The position numbers were made by a program, and so were the translations under genes. Shown piece after piece: positions 52,401 to 60,340 of a stretch of DNA of 64,000 nt (position 1 is its first letter; every line of letters begins with the position of its first letter). The notes below the pieces were generated by a model. The model was not told the origin of the DNA, ran no database searches, and saw nothing but the letters and a program-made list of their open reading frames with translations. The stretch lies in the NCBI RefSeq assembly GCF_009674565.1, contig NZ_WKJL01000003.1, positions 62,001-126,000 on the forward strand, read 5' to 3'. Source of the DNA: Duganella aquatilis. GTDB taxonomy: Bacteria > Pseudomonadota > Gammaproteobacteria > Burkholderiales > Burkholderiaceae_D.

Positions 52401-54458
52401 GTCATGGTTGTTGTCGCCCGAATTCAGCGTGACCTGAGCGGTCTTGCCGGTGCTGACGTTGGCGTCGGAATCGCTGTCGGCGCTGCCCTGGCCCGGGTTG
52501 GTGAACACGTAGTTGGCCGGCAGCGAGGCCTTGTCGAACTGCACGCTGTAAGTGCCCGGCTTGAGGCCGTTGAAGCTGTAGTTGCCGTTGGCGTCGGTGG
52601 TGGCGGTGATGCCGGTCGGATTGCCGGCGGCATCCAGCAGCATGACCTTGACGCCGGCCACGCCGGCTTCGCCGGCATCCTGCACGCCGTTGCGGTTGGC
52701 GTCCAGCCAGACCTTGTCGCCCAGCGACGCCGGACGGTAGAAGCCGGCGTCAACGTCGGTCTTGATCTGGCCCGGCGTCAGCGTGATGGCGGTGGTGTTG
52801 CCGCTGGCGTCGATGTCGCTGTCGGCAGTGGCGTCGCCGCCCTTTCCGGCGGCAGTGGCGACGTAGCCGTTCGGCGCGCTCACCGACACCGAGTAGGTGC
52901 CCGGATCGACGGTGAAGCTGTACTGGCCGCCGTCATGGGTGGTGACGGTGCTGACTACTTTGCCGCTGCCGTCCTTCAGCGCGACCTGCACGCCGTCGAT
53001 GCCCTGCTCGCCCGCGTCCTGCACGCCGTTGCCGTTGCTGTCTTCCCACACGCGGTCGCCAATGGTGGCCTGCTTGATGACGATGCCGGCGTCCAGGTGC
53101 TGGTTGCTGTCGCCCGAGTTCAGCGTCACCTGCGCGGTCTTGCCGGTGCCGACGTCGGCGTCGGAATCCTTGGTGGCGTCGCCGCCCTGGCCCTGCGCGG
53201 TGAACAGGTAGTTGGTCGGCAGCGTGGTCTGGTCGAACTGGACGCTGTAGGCGCCCGGCTTCAGGTTGGTGAACTGGTAATGACCGTTGGCGTCGGTGGT
53301 GGCGGTGGCGCCGGCCACCGGATTGCCGCTGGCGTCCAGCAGCGTGACCTTGACGCCGGCCACGCCGGCTTCGCCGCTGTCCTGCACGCCGTTGCGGTTG
53401 CTGTCGTACCAGACGGTGTCGCCCAGCGATACTGGACGGTACAGGCCGGCATCGGCCTTGTTGTTGGTTTCGCCCGGCGCCAGCGCGATCGGCGCGGTGC
53501 TGCCGGCGGCGTTGATGTCGCTGTCGACGGCGTTGTTGCCGCCCTGGCCCTGCTGGGTGGCGACAAAGCCGGACGGCGGCTGCACGGTCACCGAATAGGT
53601 GCCGGCGTCAACGTCGAAGTGGTAGGCGCCTGCAGCGTCGGTCTTGGTGGTGGCGACCACCTGGCCGTTGGCGTCCTTCAGTTGCACGGTCACGCCGGCC
53701 AGGCCGGCTTCGCCGCTGTCCTGCACGCCGTTGCCGTTGCTGTCTTCCCAGACGAAGTCGCCCAGGTGCGCCTGCGGCACCTTGAAGGTCAGGTAGTTCG
53801 GCGTGGCGCTGGTGTCGGCCGCGCCGCAGCCGACCAGGCCGCCCGCATCGCGCACCTTGAAGCCGACGTCGAAGCTGCCGGAAGTGCTCTGGCTCGGCTC
53901 GAAGGCCAGTTTGCCTGCGGCGATGTCGGCGGCGGAGATTTCCGCGCCCACGGTCACCGCCACGCCGTTCAGCGTCAGCTTGCCGGCGCTCGGCAGCGTG
54001 GTAATGATCACCGACTGGAAGGCGTCGTGCTCGACCTTGTCGACGAAGCCGAAGTCGTTCTGCGCCAGCACCACCGCGTGGCCGTCGCTCAGGTTGAAGG
54101 TCTTGTCGGCGCCGGTCGGCGCGTCGTTAACCGGGTCCACCACCACCGTCAGCGTGAGGGTAATGTTGTTCGAGACGCCTTTGCCCTGGTCCAGCACAAA
54201 TTCGAAGGTGGAAAAAGTGCCATTGTAGTTCTCTGCCCACTGGCCCGGACGCACGTAGATGGTGTCGGCGTCCACTTTGCCGATCAGCGGCGTGTCGGTG
54301 TTGACAACGGTGTGGTCGGGCATGGTCACCGACATAGCGTTGATTTTCAACGTCGTACTTGCCGTATAGCCGGCGCTGGCCAACAGATCGCGGATCTCGA
54401 AAGTACCATTGGTATCTTCGCAAATGTGAATAGTGGTTGCAAGACTAAGCGAGCTCAT
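46497..54458 (-). CDS. Giant SdrD-repeat surface/secreted protein
   Basis: 2,653 residues. The N-terminal 220 residues hold cadherin-like sequence (VDPVNDAPTGADKTFNL) without a Sec signal. From about 230 to 2,440 there are 19 SdrD B-like calcium-binding repeats of about 117 residues, each opening like GDRVWEDSNGNGVQDAGE. Two types alternate: one with LKD...VDPGTYSV and one with LLD...LKPGTYSVQFD. The C-terminus (from about 2,449) has Asp-rich calcium motifs (IAIDLNGDGIHT, LAIDKNGNGQIDDISELFGG, DSNGDGVVDAKD) seen in RTX-type adhesins, suggesting type I secretion; no LPxTG or PEP-CTERM signal. Likely an adhesin or biofilm protein. Confidence 0.88.
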   Translation of the reverse strand: MSSLSLATTIHICEDTNGTFEIRDLLASAGYTASTTLKINAMSVTMPDHTVVNTDTPLIGKVDADTIYVRPGQWAENYNGTFSTFEFVLDQGKGVSNNITLTLTVVVDPVNDAPTGADKTFNLSDGHAVVLAQNDFGFVDKVEHDAFQSVIITTLPSAGKLTLNGVAVTVGAEISAADIAAGKLAFEPSQSTSGSFDVGFKVRDAGGLVGCGAADTSATPNYLTFKVPQAHLGDFVWEDSNGNGVQDSGEAGLAGVTVQLKDANGQVVATTKTDAAGAYHFDVDAGTYSVTVQPPSGFVATQQGQGGNNAVDSDINAAGSTAPIALAPGETNNKADAGLYRPVSLGDTVWYDSNRNGVQDSGEAGVAGVKVTLLDASGNPVAGATATTDANGHYQFTNLKPGAYSVQFDQTTLPTNYLFTAQGQGGDATKDSDADVGTGKTAQVTLNSGDSNQHLDAGIVIKQATIGDRVWEDSNGNGVQDAGEQGIDGVQVALKDGSGKVVSTVTTHDGGQYSFTVDPGTYSVSVSAPNGYVATAAGKGGDATADSDIDASGNTTAITLTPGQIKTDVDAGFYRPASLGDKVWLDANRNGVQDAGEAGVAGVKVMLLDAAGNPTGITATTDANGNYSFNGLKPGTYSVQFDKASLPANYVFTNPGQGSADSDSDANVSTGKTAQVTLNSGDNNHDLDAGIVVVQATVGNRVWEDSNGNGVQDAGEQGVDGATVSLKDAGGNVVSTVVTHDGGQYSFTVDPGTYTVSVAPPSGYVFTGAGQGGNGALDSDVNASGDAKVTVASGDVNNDVDAGVYRPASLSQVVWFDADRDGRLDNGEVGAAGVKVILLDANGVAVPGAVATTDADGHYQFTNLKPGTYSVQFDKSSLPAGYDFTSAAQGGPGGVGSDADTGTGKTAQVTLASGQDLTLRAGLVVQQATLGDRVWEDTNGNGVQDSGEAGIVGVKVDLKDENGNIVKTTTTGADGKYSFTVDPGKYTVSVTAPTGMSATDQHKAADGVDSDINASGQSDVITLTAGQTNNNVDAGFYKGATLGDKVWLDANQNGVQDAGEAGVAGVNVILLDAAGNPTGVTATTDANGNYSFTNLKPGTYSVQFDKASLPANYVFTGADLGGNDAKDSDANVSTGKTAQVTLTSGQVYNDLDAGIAAAPASLGDKVWLDANRNGVQDAGETGVAGIKVILLDASGNPTGATATTDANGNYNFSNLKPGTYSVQFDKGSLPAGYVFTTAGQGAADTGSDADVSTGKTGQVTLGAGENNHDVDAGIVIKQATVGNRVWEDTNGNGVQDAGELGVDGATVSLKDAGGNVVGTVVTHDGGQYSFTVDPGTYTVSVAPPSGYVFTGAGKGGNGALDSDVNTTGDAKVTLAPGDVNNDIDAGVYRPASLSQVVWFDADRDGRLDNGEVGAAGVKVILLDANGVAVPGAVATTDASGHYQFTNLAPGKYSVQFDKSSLPAGYDFTSAAQGGPGGAGSDADTGTGKTAQVTLASGQDLTLRAGLVIQQATLGDRVWLDANGNGIQDSGEAGIVGVKVDLKDESGNIVKTTTTGADGKYSFTVDPGKYTVSVTAPTGMTATDQHKGADGVDSDINASGQSDLITLTAGQTNNNVDAGFYKGATLGDRVWLDANKNGVQDAGETGVAGVKVILLDAAGNPTGVTATTDATGNYSFTNLKPGTYSVQFDKASLPANYVFTGADLGGNDAKDSDANVSTGKTAQVTLTSGQVYSDLDAGIVAVPAKLGDLVFEDKNGNGVQDAGEAGIGGVSVQLKDSTGKVVQTTTTGADGKYSFTADPGTYTVSVTAPKDYYFNGKDVGTDDTVDSDFSSTGQSGSIVLKAGDVNTTVDAGLYKLGSIGDRVWLDSNKNGLQDKDECGVCGVKVTLFDADGKQVGASVTTDADGNYSFGNLKPGNYTVVFDKASLPEGMSFTTANVGNNDAIDSDVSAAGVSHVVKLTSGQVDKTVDAGVLAAATIGDRVWIDKNANGIQDDGEAGKSGVTVELRDTSGKVIKTTTTDSNGNYKFSVEAGTYSVGIKAPSGFLITAQDQGSNGNLDSDADASGNLGSVTVSAGQNVTNLDAGLYQKGAIGDKVWYDTNGDGLQQSGESGAKGVKVTLLNDKGAAIATATTDANGLYSFTDLTPGKYSVKFTAPDGYVFTKQGQGSNDAVDSDADSSGLISQITVSSGQTDKSFDAGLVKSASIGDRVWEDSNYNGVQDSGEKGVDGVTVKLYDATTGALKATTVTHDGGQYLFDDLQAGGYKVEVVNGSGWYFTKSGVGGDTKDSDITTVSGSSGKTDTITLATGQNLTTEDAGIYRKASIGDKVWRDANHNGIQDTGEEGIGGISVSLFDAVTGKQIGSTIKTDASGNYKFSDLNPGDYYLAFDKTNVKVYFSSDKATYNMSDWKWGVKNVGSNDGLDSDVAGDGKSLVNTTKTDTITLTSGKNDMSWDASITPIAIDLNGDGIHTISREANTGSFDLLGSGKAITTGWLSKDDGFLAIDKNGNGQIDDISELFGGASKGSGFAKLATYDSNGDGVVDAKDAQFSSLMIWQDANSNGKTDAGELITLAQAGVVSLKVGYTELPFLDANNNLHLERSSVTLSNGKTADMTDVYFNVAAADAAAAGVKAPSIADLLQSTAPVAELVGQAPVVHA
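49238..52735 (-). repeat. In-frame tandem duplication of a five-repeat block
   Basis: Repeats 4-8 (52,735 down to about 50,987) and repeats 9-13 (50,986 down to about 49,238) match one to one at a constant offset of 1,749 bases (583 codons): for example the LSQVVWFDADRDGRLDNGE repeat at about 52,010 and 50,261, and the LGDKVWLDANRNG start at 52,691 and 50,942. The otherwise strict alternation of the two repeat types breaks only at the repeat 8/9 junction, as a five-repeat duplication predicts. Confidence 0.9.
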
Positions 54459-54720
54459 ACAATGCCTTCAAAAATAGTTTTTGGAGTTATAAATCGGGCA
54501 GACACGGCGGCTACGCTGATTGGGTAGGCAGTGACATGTAAAACAGGAGTTTGGTAATCACGGGGTTTAAGTGATACCTTGTGTACATCTAAGTTGTCGC
54601 AATTATAGCGAACATTTACTTACAATAATTAAGTTTTTTCTCATTCCTGTGGTTTTTCTGAAATTATTATTTCCCTAAAGAATTAATTCATCCAGCCGCG
54701 CTTTGCCCTACAATCTCGGG

Positions 54721-55746
54721 ATGACCGAAATTACCCTCGCCTTACCCTTTGCCCTGCCGCCGCCGGAGCTGGCCAAAGACCTGCTGCGCGCACTCAAGAC
54801 CCCGGCGCTGGCAATGTTGCTATCCCGTCACAGCACGTTGGAATATAGTTTGTTCGACAACGCTGCCCGCGTGCTGCCGCACGAAGCCTGGCTGACCCAG
54901 GCGCTCGGCCTGGCCAGCGGCGCCGGCGCGCCGCTGGCCACCGCCTGCATGCGCGGCTGCGGCCTGCACAAGGAAGCCGAACAAGGCCACTGGTTCATGC
55001 TGCAGCCGGCTTACGTGCAGATCTCGCGCACCCATTTCCTGCTGACCGACCTGCGCAACCTGCAGCTGAGCGAGGCCGACTCGCGCGGCCTGTACGACAT
55101 CGCCCGGCCGTATTTCGACGACATCGGCAAGCCGCTGCTGCACGGCGCGCCGGGCCTGTGGTTCATGCGCGCCGACGACTGGGCGTCGCTGGACACCGCC
55201 TCGCCCGACGCCGCCACCACCCAGAGCATGGGCGACTGGCTGCCGGAAGGCGAGCACGCGCGCGCCTTCCGCAAGCTGCAAAACGAAGTCCAGATGCTGT
55301 GGCATGAACACCCGATCAATGAAGCGCGCCAGGCGCGCGGCCTGCAGGCGGTCAATTCCTGCTGGCTGTGGGGCGGCGCCGGACCAGGTGCGCCGGCCGG
55401 CCAGGTCGCCATCGGCGGCGGCACCGAATGGATGGCGGCGCTGGCCGTGCCGGAACTGCGCGCGCCAACGGCGCAGCAGCTGATCGCCAAACCAGGCGCC
55501 GCCATGCTGGCCGACCTGATCGCGCCGGCGCAGGTGGGCGACTGGGCCGACTGGCTGGCGCGCATGCAGCGCATCGAGCAGGAATGGTTTGCGCCGCTGC
55601 TGGCGGCGCTGAAGGGCGGCCGCATCGGCAGCGTCAAGCTGGTGCTGAGCCACCGCTTCGGCGCCACCACCGTCGCCAGCAGCAAACTGGCGCAACGCAA
55701 GTTCTGGCGCCAGCCCTCCCTGAATTCCCTGTTGAAGCAACCATGA
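54721..55746 (+). CDS. rpfE: RpfE-type protein (COG4255), adjacent to recJ
   Basis: 341 residues from ATG 54721; the in-frame TTG 54703 is less likely. It has the conserved LRALKTPALAMLLSRHS start and the GLHKEAEQGHW...LQPAYVQISRTHFLL core with VNSCWLWGGA, as I remember for proteins annotated RpfE from Xanthomonas and Burkholderiales. The function is not established. Its stop overlaps the recJ start by four bases (ATGA), and this pairing is itself conserved. Confidence 0.8.
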   Translation: MTEITLALPFALPPPELAKDLLRALKTPALAMLLSRHSTLEYSLFDNAARVLPHEAWLTQALGLASGAGAPLATACMRGCGLHKEAEQGHWFMLQPAYVQISRTHFLLTDLRNLQLSEADSRGLYDIARPYFDDIGKPLLHGAPGLWFMRADDWASLDTASPDAATTQSMGDWLPEGEHARAFRKLQNEVQMLWHEHPINEARQARGLQAVNSCWLWGGAGPGAPAGQVAIGGGTEWMAALAVPELRAPTAQQLIAKPGAAMLADLIAPAQVGDWADWLARMQRIEQEWFAPLLAALKGGRIGSVKLVLSHRFGATTVASSKLAQRKFWRQPSLNSLLKQP

Positions 55747-57437
55747 CCCGCATCGCCACCCGCCCTTTCCCGTTCCGCGAATCCGAAATGCTGCGCCAGA
55801 ACGGCATCCACCCGGTGCTGGCGCGCCTGTACGCGGCGCGCGGCCTGACCGATGTCAAAGACCTGTCCAGCGAGCTGGCGGCGATGATTCCGCCATCCGG
55901 CCTGCTGCACATCGGCGCCGCCGCCGTGTTCCTGGCCGACTCCATCGCCGCGCGCAAGCGCATGGTGATCGTGGCCGACTACGACTGCGACGGCGCCACC
56001 GCCTGCGCCGTGGCGCTGCGCGGCCTGCGCGCCATGGGTGCGAACATCGACTTCATCGTGCCGAACCGCTTCGAGTACGGTTACGGCCTGACGCCGGAGA
56101 TCGTCGAGCTGACCGCGCGCGAAAAGCAGCCGGACATCATCATCACCGTCGACAACGGCATCGCCAGCATCGACGGCGTGGCGGAAGCCAACCGCCGTGG
56201 CATCGAAGTGGTGGTGACCGACCACCACCTGCCGGCCGACACCCTGCCGGCCGCGCGCGTCATCGTCAATCCGAACCAGCCGGAATGCGGCTTTCCGAGC
56301 AAGCATATCGCCGGCGTCGGCGTGATGTTCTACGTGCTGCTGGCGCTGCGCGCGGAGCTGCGCCAGCGCGGTGTGTTCGACGCCCAGACGCAGCCCAAGC
56401 TGGACAACCTGCTGGACCTGGTGGCGCTCGGCACCGTGGCCGACGTGGTACGGCTGGACGCCAACAACCGCATCCTGGTGGCGCAAGGCCTGAAGCGCAT
56501 GCGCGCCGGCCGCATGCACGCCGGCGTGGCGGCGCTGTTCCGCGTGGCGGGACGCGAAGCGCGCAACGCCAATCCCTTCGACCTGGGCTTCGCGCTGGGC
56601 CCGCGCCTGAACGCCGCCGGCCGGCTGGAAGACATGTCGCTGGGGATCGAATGCCTGATCACCGACGACGAAGGCCGCGCATGGGAACTGGCGCAGCAGC
56701 TCAACGACATCAACCTGAAACGCCGCGAGATCGAAGCCGACATGCAGGACGCCGCCCTGCTGCACCTGGACGCCTTTGAGCCGGCCGAACGCAGCACCAT
56801 CTGCGTGTTCGACGACACCTGGCACCAGGGCGTGATCGGCATCGTCGCCTCGCGCCTGAAGGAGAAGTTCTACCGCCCGACCATCACCTTCGCGCCCGGC
56901 GCGGATGGCTGGATCAAGGGTTCCGGCCGCTCGATTCCCGGCTTCCACCTGCGCGATGCGCTGGATCTGGTGTACAAAAAAGCGCCGTCGCTGATCGACA
57001 AGTTCGGTGGCCACGCCATGGCGGCCGGCCTGACGCTGCGCGCCGACGCCTTCGACGCCTTCGCCGAGGCCTTCGAGGAAGTGGGCCGCGCGTGGCTCAG
57101 CAAACAGCAGCTGGAACGCGTGATCGAAACCGACGGCCCGCTGGAGGATGCCTACTACACCACCGGCTTCATCGAACTGATGGCCGGCCAGGTGTGGGGC
57201 CAGGGCTTCGCGCCGCCGGTGTTCTGCGACGAGTTCCGCGTGGTGAGCCAGCGCATCCTCAAAGAGCGCCACCTCAAGCTGCTGCTGGAGAAAAATGGTT
57301 CACGCTACGACGCTATCTGGTTCGGCCATGTCGATTCGCTGGGCGACCGCGCCAAGGTGGCGTTCCGCCTCGACGCCAACGAATACAACGGCGTCACCAA
57401 GGTGCAGCTGCTGGTGGAGCACGCCGAGCCGCTTTGA
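55743..57437 (+). CDS. recJ: RecJ single-strand 5'-3' exonuclease
   Basis: 564 residues. DHH motifs are complete: IVADYDCDGATA, VTVDNGIAS, VTDHHLPAD and GFALGPRLNAAGRLED; DHHA1-type motifs SGRSIPGFHL and GGHAMAAGLTL follow. RecJ degrades 5' ssDNA ends in mismatch, excision and recombinational repair. It is translationally coupled to rpfE. Confidence 0.96.
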   Translation: MTRIATRPFPFRESEMLRQNGIHPVLARLYAARGLTDVKDLSSELAAMIPPSGLLHIGAAAVFLADSIAARKRMVIVADYDCDGATACAVALRGLRAMGANIDFIVPNRFEYGYGLTPEIVELTAREKQPDIIITVDNGIASIDGVAEANRRGIEVVVTDHHLPADTLPAARVIVNPNQPECGFPSKHIAGVGVMFYVLLALRAELRQRGVFDAQTQPKLDNLLDLVALGTVADVVRLDANNRILVAQGLKRMRAGRMHAGVAALFRVAGREARNANPFDLGFALGPRLNAAGRLEDMSLGIECLITDDEGRAWELAQQLNDINLKRREIEADMQDAALLHLDAFEPAERSTICVFDDTWHQGVIGIVASRLKEKFYRPTITFAPGADGWIKGSGRSIPGFHLRDALDLVYKKAPSLIDKFGGHAMAAGLTLRADAFDAFAEAFEEVGRAWLSKQQLERVIETDGPLEDAYYTTGFIELMAGQVWGQGFAPPVFCDEFRVVSQRILKERHLKLLLEKNGSRYDAIWFGHVDSLGDRAKVAFRLDANEYNGVTKVQLLVEHAEPL

Positions 57438-57518
57438 CCAGCGCGGCCATGGATTTAATATTTGTATAGATTGTGACGCTACTAACAGTAGCAATCCTGC
57501 GATCGTCACAAAGCCCCC

Positions 57519-58877
57519 ATGGCCACCATTTCCTCCGTCAGCAGCAGCCTTATCCCGGCGTCACCCGTACGCAAGGTGCAGGAGCAATCCAGCGCTCCTG
57601 CCGCTACCGATCCTTCCGTCCAGGCGGCGGCTGTCGCGTCCGGCGGCAGCCTGCAAAGCATGCAGCCGCCCGTGATCAGCCCATTGGTCTGGACAAGCAG
57701 GTCCAGCGATCCGATCACCTCGCTGATGACGATTAATTATGGATCGCCCTCCATTTTTTCCCGCTTCGATGGTCTGGGCGCGGCCGCACTGCAACGCCTG
57801 GGTAACGATCCGGGCAACTTCTCGCAATCGGTCTCGCGATCAGGCCCCGATGCCCAGACTGCGTATCAAATCACCCTGAACATTACGCTGGCCGATAGCG
57901 TCACCGTCAACGTGAGCCTGGACAGCACCGGCGACCGCCTGGCATTGCAGATCAAGAGCAGCGGCAAACTCAGTGTGGCGGAACGCAACGCCCTGTCCAG
58001 ACTTGCCGACGGCTTCCAGAATGCGATCGACAGCATGACGGACTCGTCGAAACTGGACTTCGGCGGCCTGCTGCAATATGACCACAGCCTGCTGTCGTCG
58101 ATCGACCTGCAAGCGACAGTCCAGCGCGGAAGCGTGGCGGTGCAAACGCAGCGTTTCCATGCCGATGACAAGACGCGCTCGTTCAGCAGTGATGGGCCGG
58201 ATGGCAAGGTCAACGTCGCTGTCAACCTGCGCCAGCTGGCGGTCCTCGGCAACGCCCAGCAACGCAAGGCCAGCATGGAGGCCTATCTCAAGCAGTTTGA
58301 CGATGCCGGTGTTCATGGACATGCCAATGCCGGCACATTGGACACGTTCAAAGCCGCCTTCAAGCAGATGATCGGCGCCGCGACGACGGCCACGGCGCTG
58401 TCCGCCCGTCCGGTCGACCTGTCGGAAACCGATCACGCCATGTTGACGGGACTGCCCGATTTCAGCGCGTCCATGACCGACACGCCAGTGGCGTCCAATC
58501 CGATGCGGCAGAGCGAGGTCGACACGTTTGCCTATCAGGTTTCGCAGGACACGGCCATCAACGATTACGGTCACGGCAGCCGTTCGATCTCGCAGAAACA
58601 GCACGCGCACCTGGAAGCCAGCTTCCACGAGCCGTTGTCGGCCGATGCGTCGCTTGCGCTGGATAACAGCAGGCAGTCGCAAAACTATTACTTCAAGCGC
58701 ATCAGCGAAGACAGCGTCAGCGACACGGAAATCAGCTACAACAACGGCAAGCTGGCGCATGCATCCACCGGGCAAAGCACCACCGGCACCACGCAGGTAA
58801 TGAAGTATGTGATGGGCATGCTGACCGAGGAAACACGCACACCATTTGCAAATAATACGAAAAAGGAGTATAAATAA
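57519..58877 (+). CDS. Hypothetical protein, Ser/Ala-rich N-terminus
   Basis: 452 residues. The first 60 residues are low complexity; the body includes QITLNITLADSVTVNVSLDS, ERNALSRLADGFQNAIDSM and a late STTGTTQVMKYVMGM. No signal peptide or membrane helix. It looks like an Oxalobacteraceae-type conserved hypothetical, but I cannot assign a family. It ends 18 bases before the Xre/RES pair and could share its transcript. Confidence 0.6.
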   Translation: MATISSVSSSLIPASPVRKVQEQSSAPAATDPSVQAAAVASGGSLQSMQPPVISPLVWTSRSSDPITSLMTINYGSPSIFSRFDGLGAAALQRLGNDPGNFSQSVSRSGPDAQTAYQITLNITLADSVTVNVSLDSTGDRLALQIKSSGKLSVAERNALSRLADGFQNAIDSMTDSSKLDFGGLLQYDHSLLSSIDLQATVQRGSVAVQTQRFHADDKTRSFSSDGPDGKVNVAVNLRQLAVLGNAQQRKASMEAYLKQFDDAGVHGHANAGTLDTFKAAFKQMIGAATTATALSARPVDLSETDHAMLTGLPDFSASMTDTPVASNPMRQSEVDTFAYQVSQDTAINDYGHGSRSISQKQHAHLEASFHEPLSADASLALDNSRQSQNYYFKRISEDSVSDTEISYNNGKLAHASTGQSTTGTTQVMKYVMGMLTEETRTPFANNTKKEYK

Positions 58878-58895
58878 TCCATTACCGGAGGATTT

Positions 58896-59330
58896 ATGCT
58901 CAACTATGCCTACCCCCGCAGCCGCTTCGAACCGACCGTACTGGTGGATCTGAACGCCAAGGCCGAGCGCGAGCGGCTGTCCAAATCCGCCCTGAAGGGC
59001 TTTTTCAAGCTGGTTGCAACCTGGAAGGTGCGCGATGAAGACGCGCGCCAGCTGCTGGGCGGCCTGTCCAACAGCGCCTACTACGACTGGAAAAAGAATC
59101 CCGAACGCACGCTGGAAGTGGACTGCATCACCCGCATCTCCTACCTGTTGGGCATCTACAAGGCGCTGCACATCATCTACGGCGACAAGCTGGCCGACGA
59201 ATGGATCGCCCTGCCCAACAACAACCAGATTTTCGAAGGCCGCACGCCGCTGGCCTACATGCTGGGCGGCGGCCTGATCGCCATGCAAACCGTGCGCCAG
59301 CTGCTGGACGCCCGCCGTGGAGGCCTGTAA
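58896..59330 (+). CDS. MbcA/ParS/Xre-type antitoxin (DUF2384)
   Basis: 144 residues; GGAGG precedes the ATG. An Xre-like N-terminal helical region is followed by the DUF2384 core: SNSAYYDWKKNPERTLEVDC, RISYLLGIYKALHIIYGD, then GRTPLAYMLGG. These antitoxins bind RES-domain toxins and repress the operon. The RES gene starts directly after the stop codon. Confidence 0.88.
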   Translation: MLNYAYPRSRFEPTVLVDLNAKAERERLSKSALKGFFKLVATWKVRDEDARQLLGGLSNSAYYDWKKNPERTLEVDCITRISYLLGIYKALHIIYGDKLADEWIALPNNNQIFEGRTPLAYMLGGGLIAMQTVRQLLDARRGGL

Positions 59331-60020
59331 GTGCCGGTCAGCCTCGTTCCGCCCTTAACCACGCTGCGCCAGTTCGACACCTGCCGTCTGCTGCCCTCCC
59401 GCTTTGCCGATGTGGAGGATTCCGTGCTGGCGCCGCTGGCCGACAGCGACGCCCACCTGCACGACCTGTTCGAACTGGATAACGCCACCAATGCCCGCCT
59501 GCGCACGCAGAACGGCGGCGCGGCCGGCATCAGCGTCGATGAACTGGTGTTCGGCGTGCCGAACTTCCGCATCGTCAACGCCGCCTTCACTTACGCCCAT
59601 CCGCAGGGCAGCCGCTTCAACGACGGCCGCCGCGGCGCCTGGTACTGCGCCTTCGACGCCGAGACGGCGCTGGCGGAAGTGAGCTTCCACAAGGCGGTGG
59701 AATACGCGGAGATCAACCGCTTCGACGACAGCGTGCAGTACCAGTGCATGCTGGCCGACTTCACCGCCACCTTCCACGACCTGCGCGGCCAGGCGCGCTA
59801 CGAGGCCTGCCTGGCGCCGGACAGCTATATCGAATCGCAAACGCTGGCGGAGCGGCTGCTGGACGGCGGCTCGCTGGGCGTCATCTACCCGAGCGTGCGG
59901 CGCGACGGCGGCACCAACCTGGCCTGCTTCCGTCCCGCGCTGGTAGGCAATGTTCGCAAAGGCGCGGTCTATCGGTTAACATGGCAGGGTAGCCCGGAAC
60001 CGAAGATAGAAATTATTTAA
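59331..60020 (+). CDS. RES-domain toxin (NAD-degrading)
   Basis: 229 residues from GTG 59331, immediately after the antitoxin stop. RES features: CRLLPSRF, GSRFND with the conserved Arg, WYCAFDAETALAEVSFHKAV with Tyr and Glu, and a C-terminal SLGVIYPSVRRDGGTNLACF with the conserved Ser and Asn region. RES toxins degrade NAD+ by phosphorolysis or hydrolysis, causing stasis. Complete and probably active when not bound by the DUF2384 antitoxin. Confidence 0.9.
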   Translation: MPVSLVPPLTTLRQFDTCRLLPSRFADVEDSVLAPLADSDAHLHDLFELDNATNARLRTQNGGAAGISVDELVFGVPNFRIVNAAFTYAHPQGSRFNDGRRGAWYCAFDAETALAEVSFHKAVEYAEINRFDDSVQYQCMLADFTATFHDLRGQARYEACLAPDSYIESQTLAERLLDGGSLGVIYPSVRRDGGTNLACFRPALVGNVRKGAVYRLTWQGSPEPKIEII

Positions 60021-60022
60021 TC

Positions 60023-60340
60023 ATGCAAACCAAGCCAGAAAAAGACCTCGAACTCCGAGACAAAGTTAACCGCGAAACGGCGCGCCTGCCGTGGACAGAG
60101 CTGCTCAAGCACTTCGCACAAGGGAACGTGGTGTGGGTTGCCAGCTCGCTCGACCTGGTCGACGTGGCCGTACGTATCTCGCACGACGACAAGGCCAACA
60201 TCAGCCAGTGGATGAACGCCGGCCTGCTGGCCAAGGTCAATGACCAGCAGGCCGCAGCCTGGCTGGAGTCCGACGCCCAGCTGTGGGCCAGCGTGGTCAG
60301 CCCCTTCATCCTGGTGCAGGAACAGAAGGCTTTAAACTAG
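60023..60340 (+). CDS. DUF2288 protein
   Basis: 105 residues: ETARLPWTELLKHFAQGNVV, VDVAVRISHD and a C-terminal VSPFILVQEQKALN, matching DUF2288 from proteobacteria. Function unknown. It starts two bases after the RES gene and overlaps the convergent deaminase gene by nine bases. Confidence 0.8.
   Translation: MQTKPEKDLELRDKVNRETARLPWTELLKHFAQGNVVWVASSLDLVDVAVRISHDDKANISQWMNAGLLAKVNDQQAAAWLESDAQLWASVVSPFILVQEQKALN

Noticed and set aside
46503..54527. Plus-strand 2,674-codon open frame
   Set aside because: It is the exact in-register antisense of the SdrD-repeat gene. The minus-strand product has clear repeated domains with calcium-binding motifs, while the antisense translation is Val/Ala/Gly/Asp/His-rich with no recognisable domain.
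55011..57272. Minus-strand 753-codon frame opposite rpfE and recJ
   Set aside because: Shadow of recJ and rpfE, both of which carry full family motifs.
57840..59288. Minus-strand 482-codon frame
   Set aside because: Overlaps the hypothetical gene and the DUF2384 antitoxin; no domain and shadow-like composition.
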